Shown piece after piece: positions 7,913 through 16,867 of a stretch of DNA of 64,000 nt. Made by a program: the position numbers and the translations under genes. Under the pieces are notes generated by a model. It did not search any database. It saw nothing but the letters and a program-made list of their open reading frames with translations, and had not been told where the DNA came from. The stretch is taken from NCBI GenBank assembly GCA_001724275.1, contig MEDZ01000007.1, forward strand, positions 1 through 64,000, read 5' to 3'. Source of the DNA: Gemmatimonadetes bacterium SCN 70-22. GTDB lineage: Bacteria > Gemmatimonadota > Gemmatimonadetes > Gemmatimonadales > Gemmatimonadaceae. Position 1 is the first letter of the stretch, and every line of letters starts with the position of its first letter.

Positions 7913-8644
7913 ATGCGCCCCCTCCCGAACCCTGGGCCCACCGGCATGGCGAGTGCTGCGCGCGCGCTCCAGTACCTCGAGCGGCGTCAGGAGGTCGTGG
8001 CCAACAACCTCGCCAATGCCACGACTGACGGCTTCAAGGCGGAGCGGGTCTTCGCACGGCTCATGGGGCGCGCCACTGCCCCCACGGGACTCCCGGCAGC
8101 CGCAACAGCCACCGACCTCTCCAGCGGGTCGCTCCGCGCGACGAACGAGCCGCTCGACCTTGCCATCGAGCAGGATGGCTTCCTGGTCGTCGCGACCGCG
8201 AACGGCGAGCGTTTCACGCGCGGCGGCACGCTGCACCTCGATGCCGAGCGCCGCCTCGTCGACGCGAACGGCAATCCGTTGCTCGGCACGCGCGGCCCGA
8301 TCGCCGTTCCCCGGGAGCTCGACGGCACGCTGACGATCGACGCGGCGGGAGTCGTGGCAGTCGGCGGCGCGCGCCTCGACGTGCTGCGCTTCGAGCGGGC
8401 GGCGCCCGGCGACCTCCAGCACGAAGGCTCCTCCCTGTTCATCCCCGGCACCAGCCGCGCCGAGGTCCCCCTTGAGGCGCGGACGATCCGCCAGGGCTTT
8501 CTCGAGGGGAGCAACGTGAACACGGTCGGCACGATGGTCGACATGATCGACGTCCAGCGCGCACACGCCGCGGTCGAGCGCGCCGTTCGTGTCCTCGACG
8601 AGATCCGCGGCACCGCCAGCAACCAGCTCGGCAAGCCGGTCTGA
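7913..8644 (+). CDS. flgF: Flagellar rod protein FlgF
   Basis: FlgF is a proximal-rod subunit exported by the flagellar apparatus. The N-terminus has the rod/hook signature VVANNLANATTDGFKAERV, and the C-terminus ends with the matching SNVNTVGTMVDMIDVQRA motif that forms the outer coiled coil. The length of 243 residues suits FlgF. flgG follows after 35 bp, the normal flgF-flgG order, which is the main reason for choosing FlgF over another rod paralogue. Confidence 0.87.
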   Translation: MRPLPNPGPTGMASAARALQYLERRQEVVANNLANATTDGFKAERVFARLMGRATAPTGLPAAATATDLSSGSLRATNEPLDLAIEQDGFLVVATANGERFTRGGTLHLDAERRLVDANGNPLLGTRGPIAVPRELDGTLTIDAAGVVAVGGARLDVLRFERAAPGDLQHEGSSLFIPGTSRAEVPLEARTIRQGFLEGSNVNTVGTMVDMIDVQRAHAAVERAVRVLDEIRGTASNQLGKPV

Positions 8645-8679
8645 CCCGCCAATCGTCCTGTCCTCCCTCACTCCCTCCC

Positions 8680-9462
8680 ATGAATCCCGCCCTTCGCACC
8701 GCGGCCAGCGGCATGGCCGCGCAGCAGACCCGCACCGAGGTCATCGCCAACAACCTCGCGAACGTCAACACGACGGCGTTCAAGCGTAGCCGCGCGCAGT
8801 TCACCGACCTGCTGTACCAGAACGTTCAGCAGATGACCGTGGTCGGGCAGCCAGACGCGGAGACGCGCGACGCGATCCAGGTCGGGCGTGGCGTCCGCCT
8901 CGTCGCGGTGACGCGGCTCGAGACGCAGGGTGCGATGGCGCAGACGGGGCGCGCACTCGATGTCGGCATCCAGGGCGACGGCTACTTCCAGGTGTCGCTC
9001 CCCGACGGCAGCACGGCGTACACGCGCGACGGCAACTTCGGGCTCTCCGACAAGGGCCTGCTCGTCACGAACGACGGCTACCAGGTCGTCCCCGGCATCA
9101 CCTTCCCCGACGGCGCCACCGATGTCTCGATATCGCGCACCGGCATCATCAGCGCCACGAAGGACGGCCAGCCGATCGAGCTCGGCCGCATCGAGCTGGC
9201 GCGCTTCATCAACCCTGCAGGGCTCCAGGGGCGCGGCGGAAGCCTCTACACCGCGACGCTCTCGGCGGGCGAGCCGATGACCGGCTATCCGGACGAACAA
9301 GGGATGGGCGCCCTCGTCACCGGGATGCTCGAGACCTCGAACGTGGAGATCGTGCAGGAGATGGTCGACATGATCGAGGCGCAGCGTGCCTACCAGATCA
9401 ACTCGAAGGCGGTGCAAGCGGCCGACGAGATGTCGCAGACCACGACGCAAATGGTGCGCTGA
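8680..9462 (+). CDS. flgG: Distal rod protein FlgG
   Basis: FlgG builds the distal rod that runs through the P- and L-rings. The 260-residue protein has the N-terminal ASGMAAQQTRTEVIANNLAN helix and the C-terminal TSNVEIVQEMVDMIEAQRAY helix typical of the family. Length is exactly standard. It follows flgF and is eight bases from flgA, in an order (flgFGAHIJ-N-K) that assembles rod, rings and hook-junction proteins. Confidence 0.95.
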   Translation: MNPALRTAASGMAAQQTRTEVIANNLANVNTTAFKRSRAQFTDLLYQNVQQMTVVGQPDAETRDAIQVGRGVRLVAVTRLETQGAMAQTGRALDVGIQGDGYFQVSLPDGSTAYTRDGNFGLSDKGLLVTNDGYQVVPGITFPDGATDVSISRTGIISATKDGQPIELGRIELARFINPAGLQGRGGSLYTATLSAGEPMTGYPDEQGMGALVTGMLETSNVEIVQEMVDMIEAQRAYQINSKAVQAADEMSQTTTQMVR

Positions 9463-9470
9463 GGCGACCG

Positions 9471-9944
9471 ATGCGGAGTGGATTCCTGGCGCCGCATCAC
9501 CCCCGAGCCTCGCGCGGCCGGATGGCGGTTCTTGTGCCGCTGCTTGCGTCAGCGCTCGCGATCGCGATCCCGTCACACGCTCTCGCCCAGGTGGCCGCGC
9601 GCGACCTGCCCCGGAACTCCGTGTTGACCGCCAACGACATCATGGTGGACACGGGGGCATCGGCATCGCCCGTCGGCTGGATCACGCGTCGCACCATCCG
9701 GCTCGGCGAGCCGCTCGCGGCGCCGGCGATCGCGCCGCCGCGAGTCGTGCGGCGCGGTGCGACGATCACCATCGTCCACGACGACGGCACGGTGCGCGTC
9801 AGCCGCCGCGCCGAGGCGCTGTGCGATGCCGCGGTCGACGAGCCCTGCCGCGTTCGTGTGCGCGGCCACGAGGATTCCCGCCCGCGCCTGCTGTCCGGCC
9901 GCGTCGTCGCGCCCGGCGTCGTCGCCATCGAACGTCCTCACTGA
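9471..9944 (+). CDS. flgA: P-ring assembly chaperone FlgA (short form)
   Basis: FlgA is a periplasmic chaperone for FlgI polymerisation into the P-ring. A signal peptide is visible (about residues 18-39, ending at an ALAQ-type site), followed by a SAF domain: NSVLTANDI and a GEPLAAPAI turn. The mature part is only about 117 residues, shorter than proteobacterial FlgA (about 220 in full), so one of the usual sub-domains seems reduced. Its place just before flgH and flgI supports the call. Confidence 0.8.
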   Translation: MRSGFLAPHHPRASRGRMAVLVPLLASALAIAIPSHALAQVAARDLPRNSVLTANDIMVDTGASASPVGWITRRTIRLGEPLAAPAIAPPRVVRRGATITIVHDDGTVRVSRRAEALCDAAVDEPCRVRVRGHEDSRPRLLSGRVVAPGVVAIERPH

Positions 9945-10052
9945 CCCACGCCACACATGTGCACCTCCAACAGCTCCCCTCCGCGCCGCACATACGGCCG
10001 TCTCCCCCAGCCCGCCTTCGTCGTTCGCTGCGCGGCTCTGCGGCCGAGTGCG

Positions 10053-10718
10053 ATGCGTGTCGAGCGCGCACGGCTCGCCGGTGCGCTCCTCGCCCATGTG
10101 CTGCTCCTTGCGACGCCGAGCGTGGCGCCCGCACAGGCGGCCGCACAGGCGGCCGCGCAGGGCGGCGCTGCTGCGGTCGCAACGACGCCCGGCACTCCCG
10201 TCTCGCCGCGCCGCGCCTCGTGGACGTCGGACCGGCGCGACTATGGCGTCGGCGACATCATCACCGTGCTGCTGGACGAGTCGACGCTCGCGACGGCGAC
10301 GAAGGACCAGCGAGGAGTCGACCGCCAGGACCGCGACATGAGGCTCGCCGCCGATCTCCCGGGGGGCGCCGGCTCCACCTCGCCCTCCGGGGCGATGCGC
10401 ACGGGTAAGTCGTCGTCGTCCGACCAGTCGGGGATCGCGCGCCGCAACCTCCGCTTCGTCAGCGAGATGAGCGTGCGGGTGGTGGAGCGCGACCCCGACG
10501 GCCTTCTCCGCGTCGAGGGGACGAAGCTCGTCGACCTCGATCGGAACAAGCAGGAGTTCGCCTTCAAGGGATGGGTGCGTCCCGAAGACGTTTCCCGCAA
10601 GAACGTCGTCCTCAGCGCGCGTGTGGCGAACGCTGAGCTCACCTACAAGAGCGCCGGCAACCTCGGGAAGACGCGCGGAGGGATGATCGGCCGCGTCCTG
10701 GGCATGCTCTGGCCATGA
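10053..10718 (+). CDS. flgH: Flagellar L-ring protein FlgH without a lipobox
   Basis: FlgH forms the L-ring bushing in the outer membrane. The core is clear: YGVGDIITVLLDE near residue 65, then a central part ending in the GWVRPEDV and NAELTYKSAGNLG motifs, and a short GMLWP tail. FlgH is normally a lipoprotein, but here the leader ends in an APAQA-type site with no cysteine, so the protein looks like a substrate of ordinary signal peptidase. ATG 10053 is preferred because the leader follows it directly. An in-frame ATG at 9957 would put 32 hydrophilic residues first. A short AAQ-type repeat follows the cleavage site. The 3' end overlaps flgI. Confidence 0.88.
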   Translation: MRVERARLAGALLAHVLLLATPSVAPAQAAAQAAAQGGAAAVATTPGTPVSPRRASWTSDRRDYGVGDIITVLLDESTLATATKDQRGVDRQDRDMRLAADLPGGAGSTSPSGAMRTGKSSSSDQSGIARRNLRFVSEMSVRVVERDPDGLLRVEGTKLVDLDRNKQEFAFKGWVRPEDVSRKNVVLSARVANAELTYKSAGNLGKTRGGMIGRVLGMLWP

Positions 10719-11788
10719 TGCGCTGCATCGAGTCGGTCCTCCTGGCCGCGCGCATGGCGGCGTCCGCCATGCACGCGCAGGAGGTGCGAGTTGCCGAGTT
10801 GAGCCTCGAGGAACAGGCCGTCCCGGTGCGCCTCGTGGGGTACGGCATCGTCGTCGGGCTCACGAACACCGGCGACCGCAATACCAGCCCTCGCCACGGT
10901 GGCGGGATGACGGTGCAGGCGGTCGCCAACATCCTCCGCCGCTTCGATCTCGAGGTCCCGCCCGAGGCGATGCGCACTCGCAATGCAGCCGCGGTGCTCG
11001 TGACGGCGGAGGTGAGCCCTTGGCTCCGCGCCGGCGCCCGCTTCAACATCGAGGTGTCATCCATCGGTGACGCGTATTCGCTGCGCGGCGGTGTGCTCTG
11101 GATGACTCCTCTCCAGGCGGACCCCGACGGGCCGGTGCTCGCGACGGCACAGGGCCCGCTCCTCATCACCGAAGCCGTGACCGCGCGAGGCTACCGGGTG
11201 ATAGGGGAGGGGGCCAACACCGCCCGCATCCCCCACGGGGGTGTCGTCGAGGGTGCGCTCCCTCGTCCGGACTTCGCGCAGACCGCGCGCATCAATCTCC
11301 GCACGCCGGACATCGGGACCGCGGTGCGCATCGCGACGGTCGTGAACGCACAGATCGGCGCAGGCACGGCGACGGTCGAGGATCCCGGCTCGATCGCGCT
11401 GAATCTCGCTGCGGAGCTGGCGACGCGGACCGAGCAGCTCGCACGCATCCGCGAGCTTCGGGTGGCGCCGTCGCGCCGGTCCGTCCTCGTCATCGATGTG
11501 CGGGCGGGCACCGTCGTCGCCGGAGGTGACCTGCCGGTGGGTGACGCGACGGTGTCGCACGAGGGGCTCACGCTCAGCATCGGTGGGGCATCGGGGGACT
11601 CCGCGTCGGCGCCGCCCGCGCAGTCCGGTGCCGGCGAGAGCGCACCGGTGCGCCTGGCCTCGGGTACCAACGCGCTGCGCATCGCCGAGGCGCTGCGCGT
11701 CCTCGGCGCCTCGCCCCGCGCGGTGGCGTCGATCTTCGTCGCCCTGCGCGAGGCGGGCGCGCTGTCCGCGGATGTCGAGATCCGGTGA
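10715..11788 (+). CDS. flgI: Flagellar P-ring protein FlgI
   Basis: FlgI polymerises in the periplasm into the P-ring around the rod. The family landmarks are present: LVGYGIVVGLTNTGD near the N-terminus, the RNAAAVLVTAE strand, SSIGDAYSLRGGVLWMTPL, and the VVVNAQ region. The leader is short (about 20 residues). At 357 residues the length is normal. ATG 10715 overlaps the end of flgH (ATGATG) and the stop overlaps the next start. Confidence 0.95.
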   Translation: MMRCIESVLLAARMAASAMHAQEVRVAELSLEEQAVPVRLVGYGIVVGLTNTGDRNTSPRHGGGMTVQAVANILRRFDLEVPPEAMRTRNAAAVLVTAEVSPWLRAGARFNIEVSSIGDAYSLRGGVLWMTPLQADPDGPVLATAQGPLLITEAVTARGYRVIGEGANTARIPHGGVVEGALPRPDFAQTARINLRTPDIGTAVRIATVVNAQIGAGTATVEDPGSIALNLAAELATRTEQLARIRELRVAPSRRSVLVIDVRAGTVVAGGDLPVGDATVSHEGLTLSIGGASGDSASAPPAQSGAGESAPVRLASGTNALRIAEALRVLGASPRAVASIFVALREAGALSADVEIR

Positions 11789-12252
11789 TGGCGATCACGC
11801 TCTCCCCCAAGGGAACTCCCGCTCGTGACGGAGGCGCGGCGCCGGCCGATGCCATCGAAGCGCGCCTGCGCGTGACCGCACTCCAGCTGCAAGGCGTCTT
11901 CGTCCAGCAGCTGTTCCAGGCCATGCGGGAGACCGTGCCGAGCGACGACCCCCTCGTCGCCGGCGGGCTCGGTGAGGACATCTTCCGCGGCATGTTCGAC
12001 GAGCACGTCGCCGGGTCGGTGCCCGCGGCGCTCGATCGCGTGAACGGCCTCACCGACGCCATCGTGCGCCAGCTCCGCGCTCGGGTGCAGGACGGCGGGT
12101 CCTCGCGGTTCCCCGTCGGGGACGAAGTCGCAGCGCGCGCTGCCGATACTACGAGTACCACCCGTGCCACCGGGCACGCGGAGGCACCTGCTCCAGCGTC
12201 CGCGCCCGATCCGGTTCGCGTGCGGGAGCATCGCCAGGAGAATCCGAAGTGA
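11788..12252 (+). CDS. flgJ: Rod-binding protein FlgJ, N-terminal domain only
   Basis: This 154-residue protein matches the rod-capping domain of FlgJ: LQLQGVFVQQLFQAMRETV followed by GLGEDIFRGMFDEHVA. The C-terminal peptidoglycan hydrolase domain of enteric FlgJ is absent, as in many non-enteric bacteria that use a separate muramidase. The tail from about residue 105 is Ala/Pro/Thr-rich. ATG 11788 shares its A with the flgI stop, and GTG 11785 is a less likely alternative. Confidence 0.85.
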   Translation: MAITLSPKGTPARDGGAAPADAIEARLRVTALQLQGVFVQQLFQAMRETVPSDDPLVAGGLGEDIFRGMFDEHVAGSVPAALDRVNGLTDAIVRQLRARVQDGGSSRFPVGDEVAARAADTTSTTRATGHAEAPAPASAPDPVRVREHRQENPK

Positions 12253-12821
12253 CGGCGTCCGCACCGCTCGACCAGATCCCGCGGCGCACCGGCCCGGCCG
12301 CCGGCGCGTCGATTCCGCACCTCGTCGCCGCGCTGCGCGAGGAGGAGCGGCTCATCCTCGACCTCATCGACATCATGCACGTGCAGCGCGTGGCCGTCGC
12401 GCAGGACGACCTCCGCAGGGTGGACGACAGCGTCTTCGCCACGCACCGGATTCTCTGCACCCTCCGGGAGGCGCAACGCCGGCGCCAGAACCTGGCCGTG
12501 GTGCTCTGCGACGGCGCGAGCGTCGACATCCACGACGTCGACCGTTACCTCGGTGTCCGCATGAGCGACGAGCTGGGCGAGGCGCGCGCCGCGTTGCGCC
12601 TGGCGGCCGAGCGGCTCTCGGCGGAAGTCGCGCAGAACCGACGCGTGCTCCGCGGCGCCATGCAGGCCAACGAGTCCCAGATGCGCGTCGTCGCCGGCGC
12701 ACCTCCTGCGGGCGGCGCGCCAGGCGGTCATGCCGCCGGCGCGTCCTATGGTGGCGCGATGCGCCGTGAGGCCGACGTCGCGTCCCTCGGCGGCGGCATC
12801 ATGCTCGACACGAGGATCTGA
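12249..12821 (+). CDS. flgN: FlgN-like export chaperone
   Basis: FlgN-family chaperones hold the hook-junction proteins FlgK and FlgL before export. The 190-residue protein is largely helical, with an acidic-basic coiled pattern between about residues 25 and 145 (LREEERLILDLIDI, then RREAQRRRQNLAVVL-type helices), which fits the FlgN fold. The tail is Gly/Ala-rich. The family is weakly conserved, so the call leans on its place one codon-overlap after flgJ and two bases before flgK. GTG 12249 is the start. Confidence 0.7.
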   Translation: MTASAPLDQIPRRTGPAAGASIPHLVAALREEERLILDLIDIMHVQRVAVAQDDLRRVDDSVFATHRILCTLREAQRRRQNLAVVLCDGASVDIHDVDRYLGVRMSDELGEARAALRLAAERLSAEVAQNRRVLRGAMQANESQMRVVAGAPPAGGAPGGHAAGASYGGAMRREADVASLGGGIMLDTRI

Positions 12822-12823
12822 CC

Positions 12824-14257
12824 GTGGCCGGCATCTTCGGGCTCCTGGGAATCGCGCGCTCCGGCATGCTCGCCAGCCAGCAGGCGGTAGACGTGACCGG
12901 CCAGAACGTCGCCAACGTTCACACCCCCGGCTACACGCGGCAGCGCGTCGACCAGGTCGCCCTGCCGTCCGTGTACCTGCCCCCGGCAGGACACTTCGGC
13001 GTCGGCACCATGGTGACCGACGTCGCCCGCACGCGCGACGCCCTGCTCGACCAGGTCTATCGCGCGAATGCCGGAGGCGCCGGCGCCGCGTCGGCACGCG
13101 AGGACGGACTCTCGCGACTCGAGGGCATCTTCGGCGAACCGTCGTCCAGCGGACTGGCCGCGGGGCTCGATGCATTCTGGAACGGGTGGAGCGATCTCGC
13201 CTCCGACCCCACCTCACTCGCCGCCCGGGGCGTCGTGCAGCAGCGGGGGGCCGCCGTCGCCAGTCAGCTCAATCGCTTCGCCGCCCAGATCGATACGCTC
13301 GCCAACGACGGGCGCCAGCGCGCACAGCTCACCGTCGACGAGATCAACTCACTCGTGGCGCAGGTCGCGGGGCTGAATCGCGACATCGTGGCCGCGGAAT
13401 CGGGGGGCCATACCGCCAACACGTTGCGTGATACGCGCGACCTGCTCCTCGACCGGCTTGCAGCTCACGGTGACCTGCAGGTGACCGAGGCTGCCGACGG
13501 CAGCGTCGGCGTCCGCCTCGGCGGGCTGCTCCTCGTGGACTCCGCCGATCCCGGCAAACTGACTCTCTCGTCCATCGGGGGACGGTGGCAGGTCGCGTCG
13601 GCCCGCACCCCCGATCGCCCCGTCGACGTCGGCGGGGCGCTCCAGGCGACGCTCGACCTGGTCAACGACGACTACCCCGAGGCGATGGCGACCCTCGATG
13701 GCCTCGCCCGCGCCCTCGTCGGCGCCGTGAATGGCATCCACCAGTCGGGCGAGCTGTTCGGGACGACACCGCCGGTAGCGGCGCCCGAGTTCTTCCGCAC
13801 CGACCCGCTGGCGCCTACGCCCGAGGCGGACCCGTTCCGGACGGCGCGCGGCATTCGGCTCGGTGTCCAGGTCGCCGCCGACCTGCGGAACATCGCCGCC
13901 GGCGACGCAGGGACCGGGGCGTCGAACACTGGAGTCGCGAGCCGGCTCGCGGCTCTGCGCGACACGCCGGTCACGTTCGTCAACGGCAGCGGCGTCCCCG
14001 AGACCGAGACCATCGGCAACATCCACCGTGGACTCGTCACGGGCGTCGCCCTTCGGGTCAGCCGCGCGGAATCGAACGACGCGGTGCAGCGCGCGCTGGT
14101 GCAGAGCGCCGACGCTCGGCGTGCTTCGGTGAGCGGTGTCTCCCAGGACGAGGAACTCGCAAACCTCATCAAGTACCAGCAGTCGTACGCGGCGGCCGCG
14201 AGGCTCATCACCGTCGCAGACGAGCTTGCGCAGACGCTGATCGGGATGGCCCGCTAG
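12824..14257 (+). CDS. flgK: Hook-filament junction protein FlgK
   Basis: FlgK links hook to filament. The N-terminal helix MLASQQAVDVTGQNVANVHT and the tryptophan-containing FWNGWSDLASDP segment are characteristic, and the C-terminal DEELANLIKYQQSYAAAARL helix completes the coiled-coil pair. The length of 477 residues is normal. No flgL follows: the flagellar run ends here and a kinase gene begins 340 bp later. Start GTG 12824 follows the chaperone gene directly. Confidence 0.95.
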   Translation: MAGIFGLLGIARSGMLASQQAVDVTGQNVANVHTPGYTRQRVDQVALPSVYLPPAGHFGVGTMVTDVARTRDALLDQVYRANAGGAGAASAREDGLSRLEGIFGEPSSSGLAAGLDAFWNGWSDLASDPTSLAARGVVQQRGAAVASQLNRFAAQIDTLANDGRQRAQLTVDEINSLVAQVAGLNRDIVAAESGGHTANTLRDTRDLLLDRLAAHGDLQVTEAADGSVGVRLGGLLLVDSADPGKLTLSSIGGRWQVASARTPDRPVDVGGALQATLDLVNDDYPEAMATLDGLARALVGAVNGIHQSGELFGTTPPVAAPEFFRTDPLAPTPEADPFRTARGIRLGVQVAADLRNIAAGDAGTGASNTGVASRLAALRDTPVTFVNGSGVPETETIGNIHRGLVTGVALRVSRAESNDAVQRALVQSADARRASVSGVSQDEELANLIKYQQSYAAAARLITVADELAQTLIGMAR

Positions 14258-14598
14258 TCGCCGACGCCACCGCGTGGGTCGTGGCGGGGCTGGATTTCGG
14301 GGTGTGTTCGGGGTTCGCTGGGGTGATCGATCCGGAGGGGCAGGGGAGACGGTCGCGACGGCGCTGTCGGGGGGGATATCGCGGGCGCCGGCTCCGTCGG
14401 AGCCGCTGCAACGGCAGCTGTGGCGGCATGTGCCCCTCCGGGCCGATCCCGAGGGCGCGGGGGGCTCGCCGCCGTCGGACGAAGGGGCCGAGACCTCGCT
14501 AGCACCATTCCTGCAGCTTGTGCGTGTGCGAGAATACGGTGATTCTCCCTCGTCCTCCCCCCTCCCACCCTCGCCGGCAGTCCAGCGACCGCACCGTC
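14258..14598. other. 341-bp gap after flgK, no convincing gene
   Basis: No reading frame here looks real. It contains a small hairpin at 14390-14404 (GGCTCC, GTC loop, GGAGCC) without a T-run, which could slow transcription leaving flgK. The kinase promoter must lie in its right half, where GC content drops around GAGAATACGGTG at 14529-14540, but no clean -35/-10 pair can be fixed. Confidence 0.4.
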
Positions 14599-16683
14599 GT
14601 GAAGTCCATCAGCGGCAGCAGCCCCATCGACATCGGAGACCTCCAGCGCACCTACGCGGTCGTTCGCGAGATCGGGCGCGGAGGGATGGGGGCCGTCGTC
14701 CTGGCGCGGCACCGCGAGGCGCGGCACTACGTCGCCATCAAGATCGCCTCCACCGACAAGCTCGATGCCGAGGCGCTCGCCCGGTTCTCGCGCGAGGCGT
14801 ACCTCATGGCGCGCTTTCGCCACCCGAACATCGTGTCACTGTACTCGGTGGAGCCGATCGGTCAGGGACGTGTCGGGATCGTCATGGAGTACGTGCGTGG
14901 CCAGAGCCTCGCCCGTCTCCTCTCCAGCGGGAAGCGGCTTCCGCTCGAGGCGTGCACGCGGATCGTTCGCGATCTGGGCAAGGCGTTGGCGCACGCGCAC
15001 GCGCATGGTGTCGTGCACCGCGACGTGAAGCCTCAGAACGTGCTGGTCGAGGACGAGAGCGGCGCCGCCAAGCTCGCCGACTTCGGGATCGCGAAGGTCA
15101 CCACCGACACGGCCGACGTGACGGCGACCGGGGCCGCCCTCGGCACGCCGGCCTACATGTCGCCGGAGCAGATCGACGGTGCCCCGCTCGACGGGCGCAG
15201 CGACATCTACAGCCTCGGCGTGCTGGCGTGGGAGATGGTCACCGGACAGCGGCCGTGGGCGGGCGAGCCGCTCTTCAAGCTGCTCTACAAGCAGAAGCAC
15301 GAGGCGCTCCCCGCGGTCACGATCTTCCGGCCCGACACGGGCATGGGGCTGCAGCTGGCGATCGAGGGGGCACTGGCCAAGGACCCCGCCGCCCGATGGG
15401 CCACGGTCAACGACATGCTGGCGCAGCTCGAGGAGGACCATCCGACGCCAGCGCTCCTGGCCCGTCGCGAGCGCGAAGCCGGACTCCTGCGCGCACGCGG
15501 CGCCGGGGCCCCGAGCGATGCTTCGACCGTCCCGGTCCGGCGACACGCTCCCGCGATTTCCGAGTCGCCGACACCGCCGGAATCCTCGGCGGGCGAGGAA
15601 CTCGCCGCGAGGGGAGAGAGGGCACGCACCCCGGTGGAGCAGGTGCCGCAACCTCCTGAGCCGTCGCGTGCCGTCACCCGCACGCAGCTGCCATGGTGGC
15701 GACGGCAGCTCCCGTTCGTCGGAGGACTGATCCTGGGGACGGTGGCGATGCTCAGCGTGTTCTGGTGGCGCTCGTCGTCACCCGTCGTCGCCGGCGAAGC
15801 CGTCGCCGCGCCGCCGGCATCCGAAGCCGTGAGCGCCGGCGCTGCGCCGGGGTTGGCGACGTCCTCGGTCGAGTCGCGCACGGGGGGAAGCGTCCTCCCG
15901 CCTCCTCCCGCCTCCGCTCCGGCGGATGGGGGGCCGGCAGGCGGAGTGGCGCCTCCGGCTGGCCGTGGCGGCACGAGGGGGCGCGCGTCGTCATCGCCCG
16001 ATGTGGCGCCCGATGTGGCGCCACCCACGGCGCCCCGGGGTGGCACGCGATCGCCGGCACGTGGCGCTGAACCCGCAGCGGCCATCACGCCACGCCCCGC
16101 GACGTCGACAGCTGCAGCGGCGGTCGCCAACGTGCCGGGGAGCAGCGGCGCGGCGACGACGCTCGGCGAGCGGGCCGCCGCCTACGCGCTGGCGAACCAG
16201 GCCAGGGGGCTCGTCTACGCCGGGGAGCGGTCGCGCGTCAGCGCGCTGATCGACTCCGCGCTCGTGCTCGATCCGCGGAATGGGAGCGCGTACGCCCTGC
16301 GGGCACGCCTGCGCACGGCCGAAGGGGAGGTGCGCGATGCGTGGACCGATGTCGAGATGGCGGCGCGCACGGGGGCGCGATGGGAGTCGCTCGCGCTGTC
16401 CACGATGCTGCGCGTGCGCGAGGAAGGGACGGGGGCGGCGGCGCGTCGACTGACTGGGGAAGTGCGCGCAGCGCTGACGCCGCGTCGACCGCTCGATGCG
16501 GAGCGGGCAGTCGGTCTCGCGGCGGCCCTCGCGCAGGTGGGCGACACGGCGACGGCGCTCACCATCCTGGAGCAGGGGAACCGCCACGACCCCGGGATGC
16601 GCACGCTCCTGATGGACCCGTTGCTGCACCCCCTCCGCCGCAGCGCCCGGTTCGACGCCGTGCGGCGGGAAGCCGGTCGTTAG
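14599..16683 (+). CDS. Membrane-anchored Ser/Thr protein kinase with periplasmic TPR-like tail
   Basis: This is a Hanks-type (Pkn) kinase. With GTG 14599 as start the ATP lysine is K48 (VAIKIA), the catalytic loop is HRDVKPQN with D142, and the DFG aspartate is D161. The GTPAYMSPEQ activation segment follows and the kinase domain ends near residue 285. A linker, a single membrane helix (about 371-391) and a Pro/Ala-rich periplasmic stretch come next. The last 180 residues are helical with TPR-like spacing. An earlier in-frame ATG at 14518 would add 27 residues rich in Pro and Ser. The gene is alone, so its signal and substrates are unknown; the nearness to the flagellar run may be coincidence. 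Confidence 0.9.
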   Translation: MKSISGSSPIDIGDLQRTYAVVREIGRGGMGAVVLARHREARHYVAIKIASTDKLDAEALARFSREAYLMARFRHPNIVSLYSVEPIGQGRVGIVMEYVRGQSLARLLSSGKRLPLEACTRIVRDLGKALAHAHAHGVVHRDVKPQNVLVEDESGAAKLADFGIAKVTTDTADVTATGAALGTPAYMSPEQIDGAPLDGRSDIYSLGVLAWEMVTGQRPWAGEPLFKLLYKQKHEALPAVTIFRPDTGMGLQLAIEGALAKDPAARWATVNDMLAQLEEDHPTPALLARREREAGLLRARGAGAPSDASTVPVRRHAPAISESPTPPESSAGEELAARGERARTPVEQVPQPPEPSRAVTRTQLPWWRRQLPFVGGLILGTVAMLSVFWWRSSSPVVAGEAVAAPPASEAVSAGAAPGLATSSVESRTGGSVLPPPPASAPADGGPAGGVAPPAGRGGTRGRASSSPDVAPDVAPPTAPRGGTRSPARGAEPAAAITPRPATSTAAAAVANVPGSSGAATTLGERAAAYALANQARGLVYAGERSRVSALIDSALVLDPRNGSAYALRARLRTAEGEVRDAWTDVEMAARTGARWESLALSTMLRVREEGTGAAARRLTGEVRAALTPRRPLDAERAVGLAAALAQVGDTATALTILEQGNRHDPGMRTLLMDPLLHPLRRSARFDAVRREAGR

Positions 16684-16867
16684 GCGCGGACGACGGCAGT
16701 CCCGGCGCGGCGCCGCCGATATTTGCGCCGGCTTTGCGCGCCTCGGCTCGCCCATCGCGGGCGCGCGCATCGCTCCCGTGGAGTTGCGCGTAAGGGGCGC
16801 AGGTAGCACGATCTACCCGCGCCGGCCGAGGGACCGGTGCATCTTCACCCCTCGCTTGAAGGTGACA

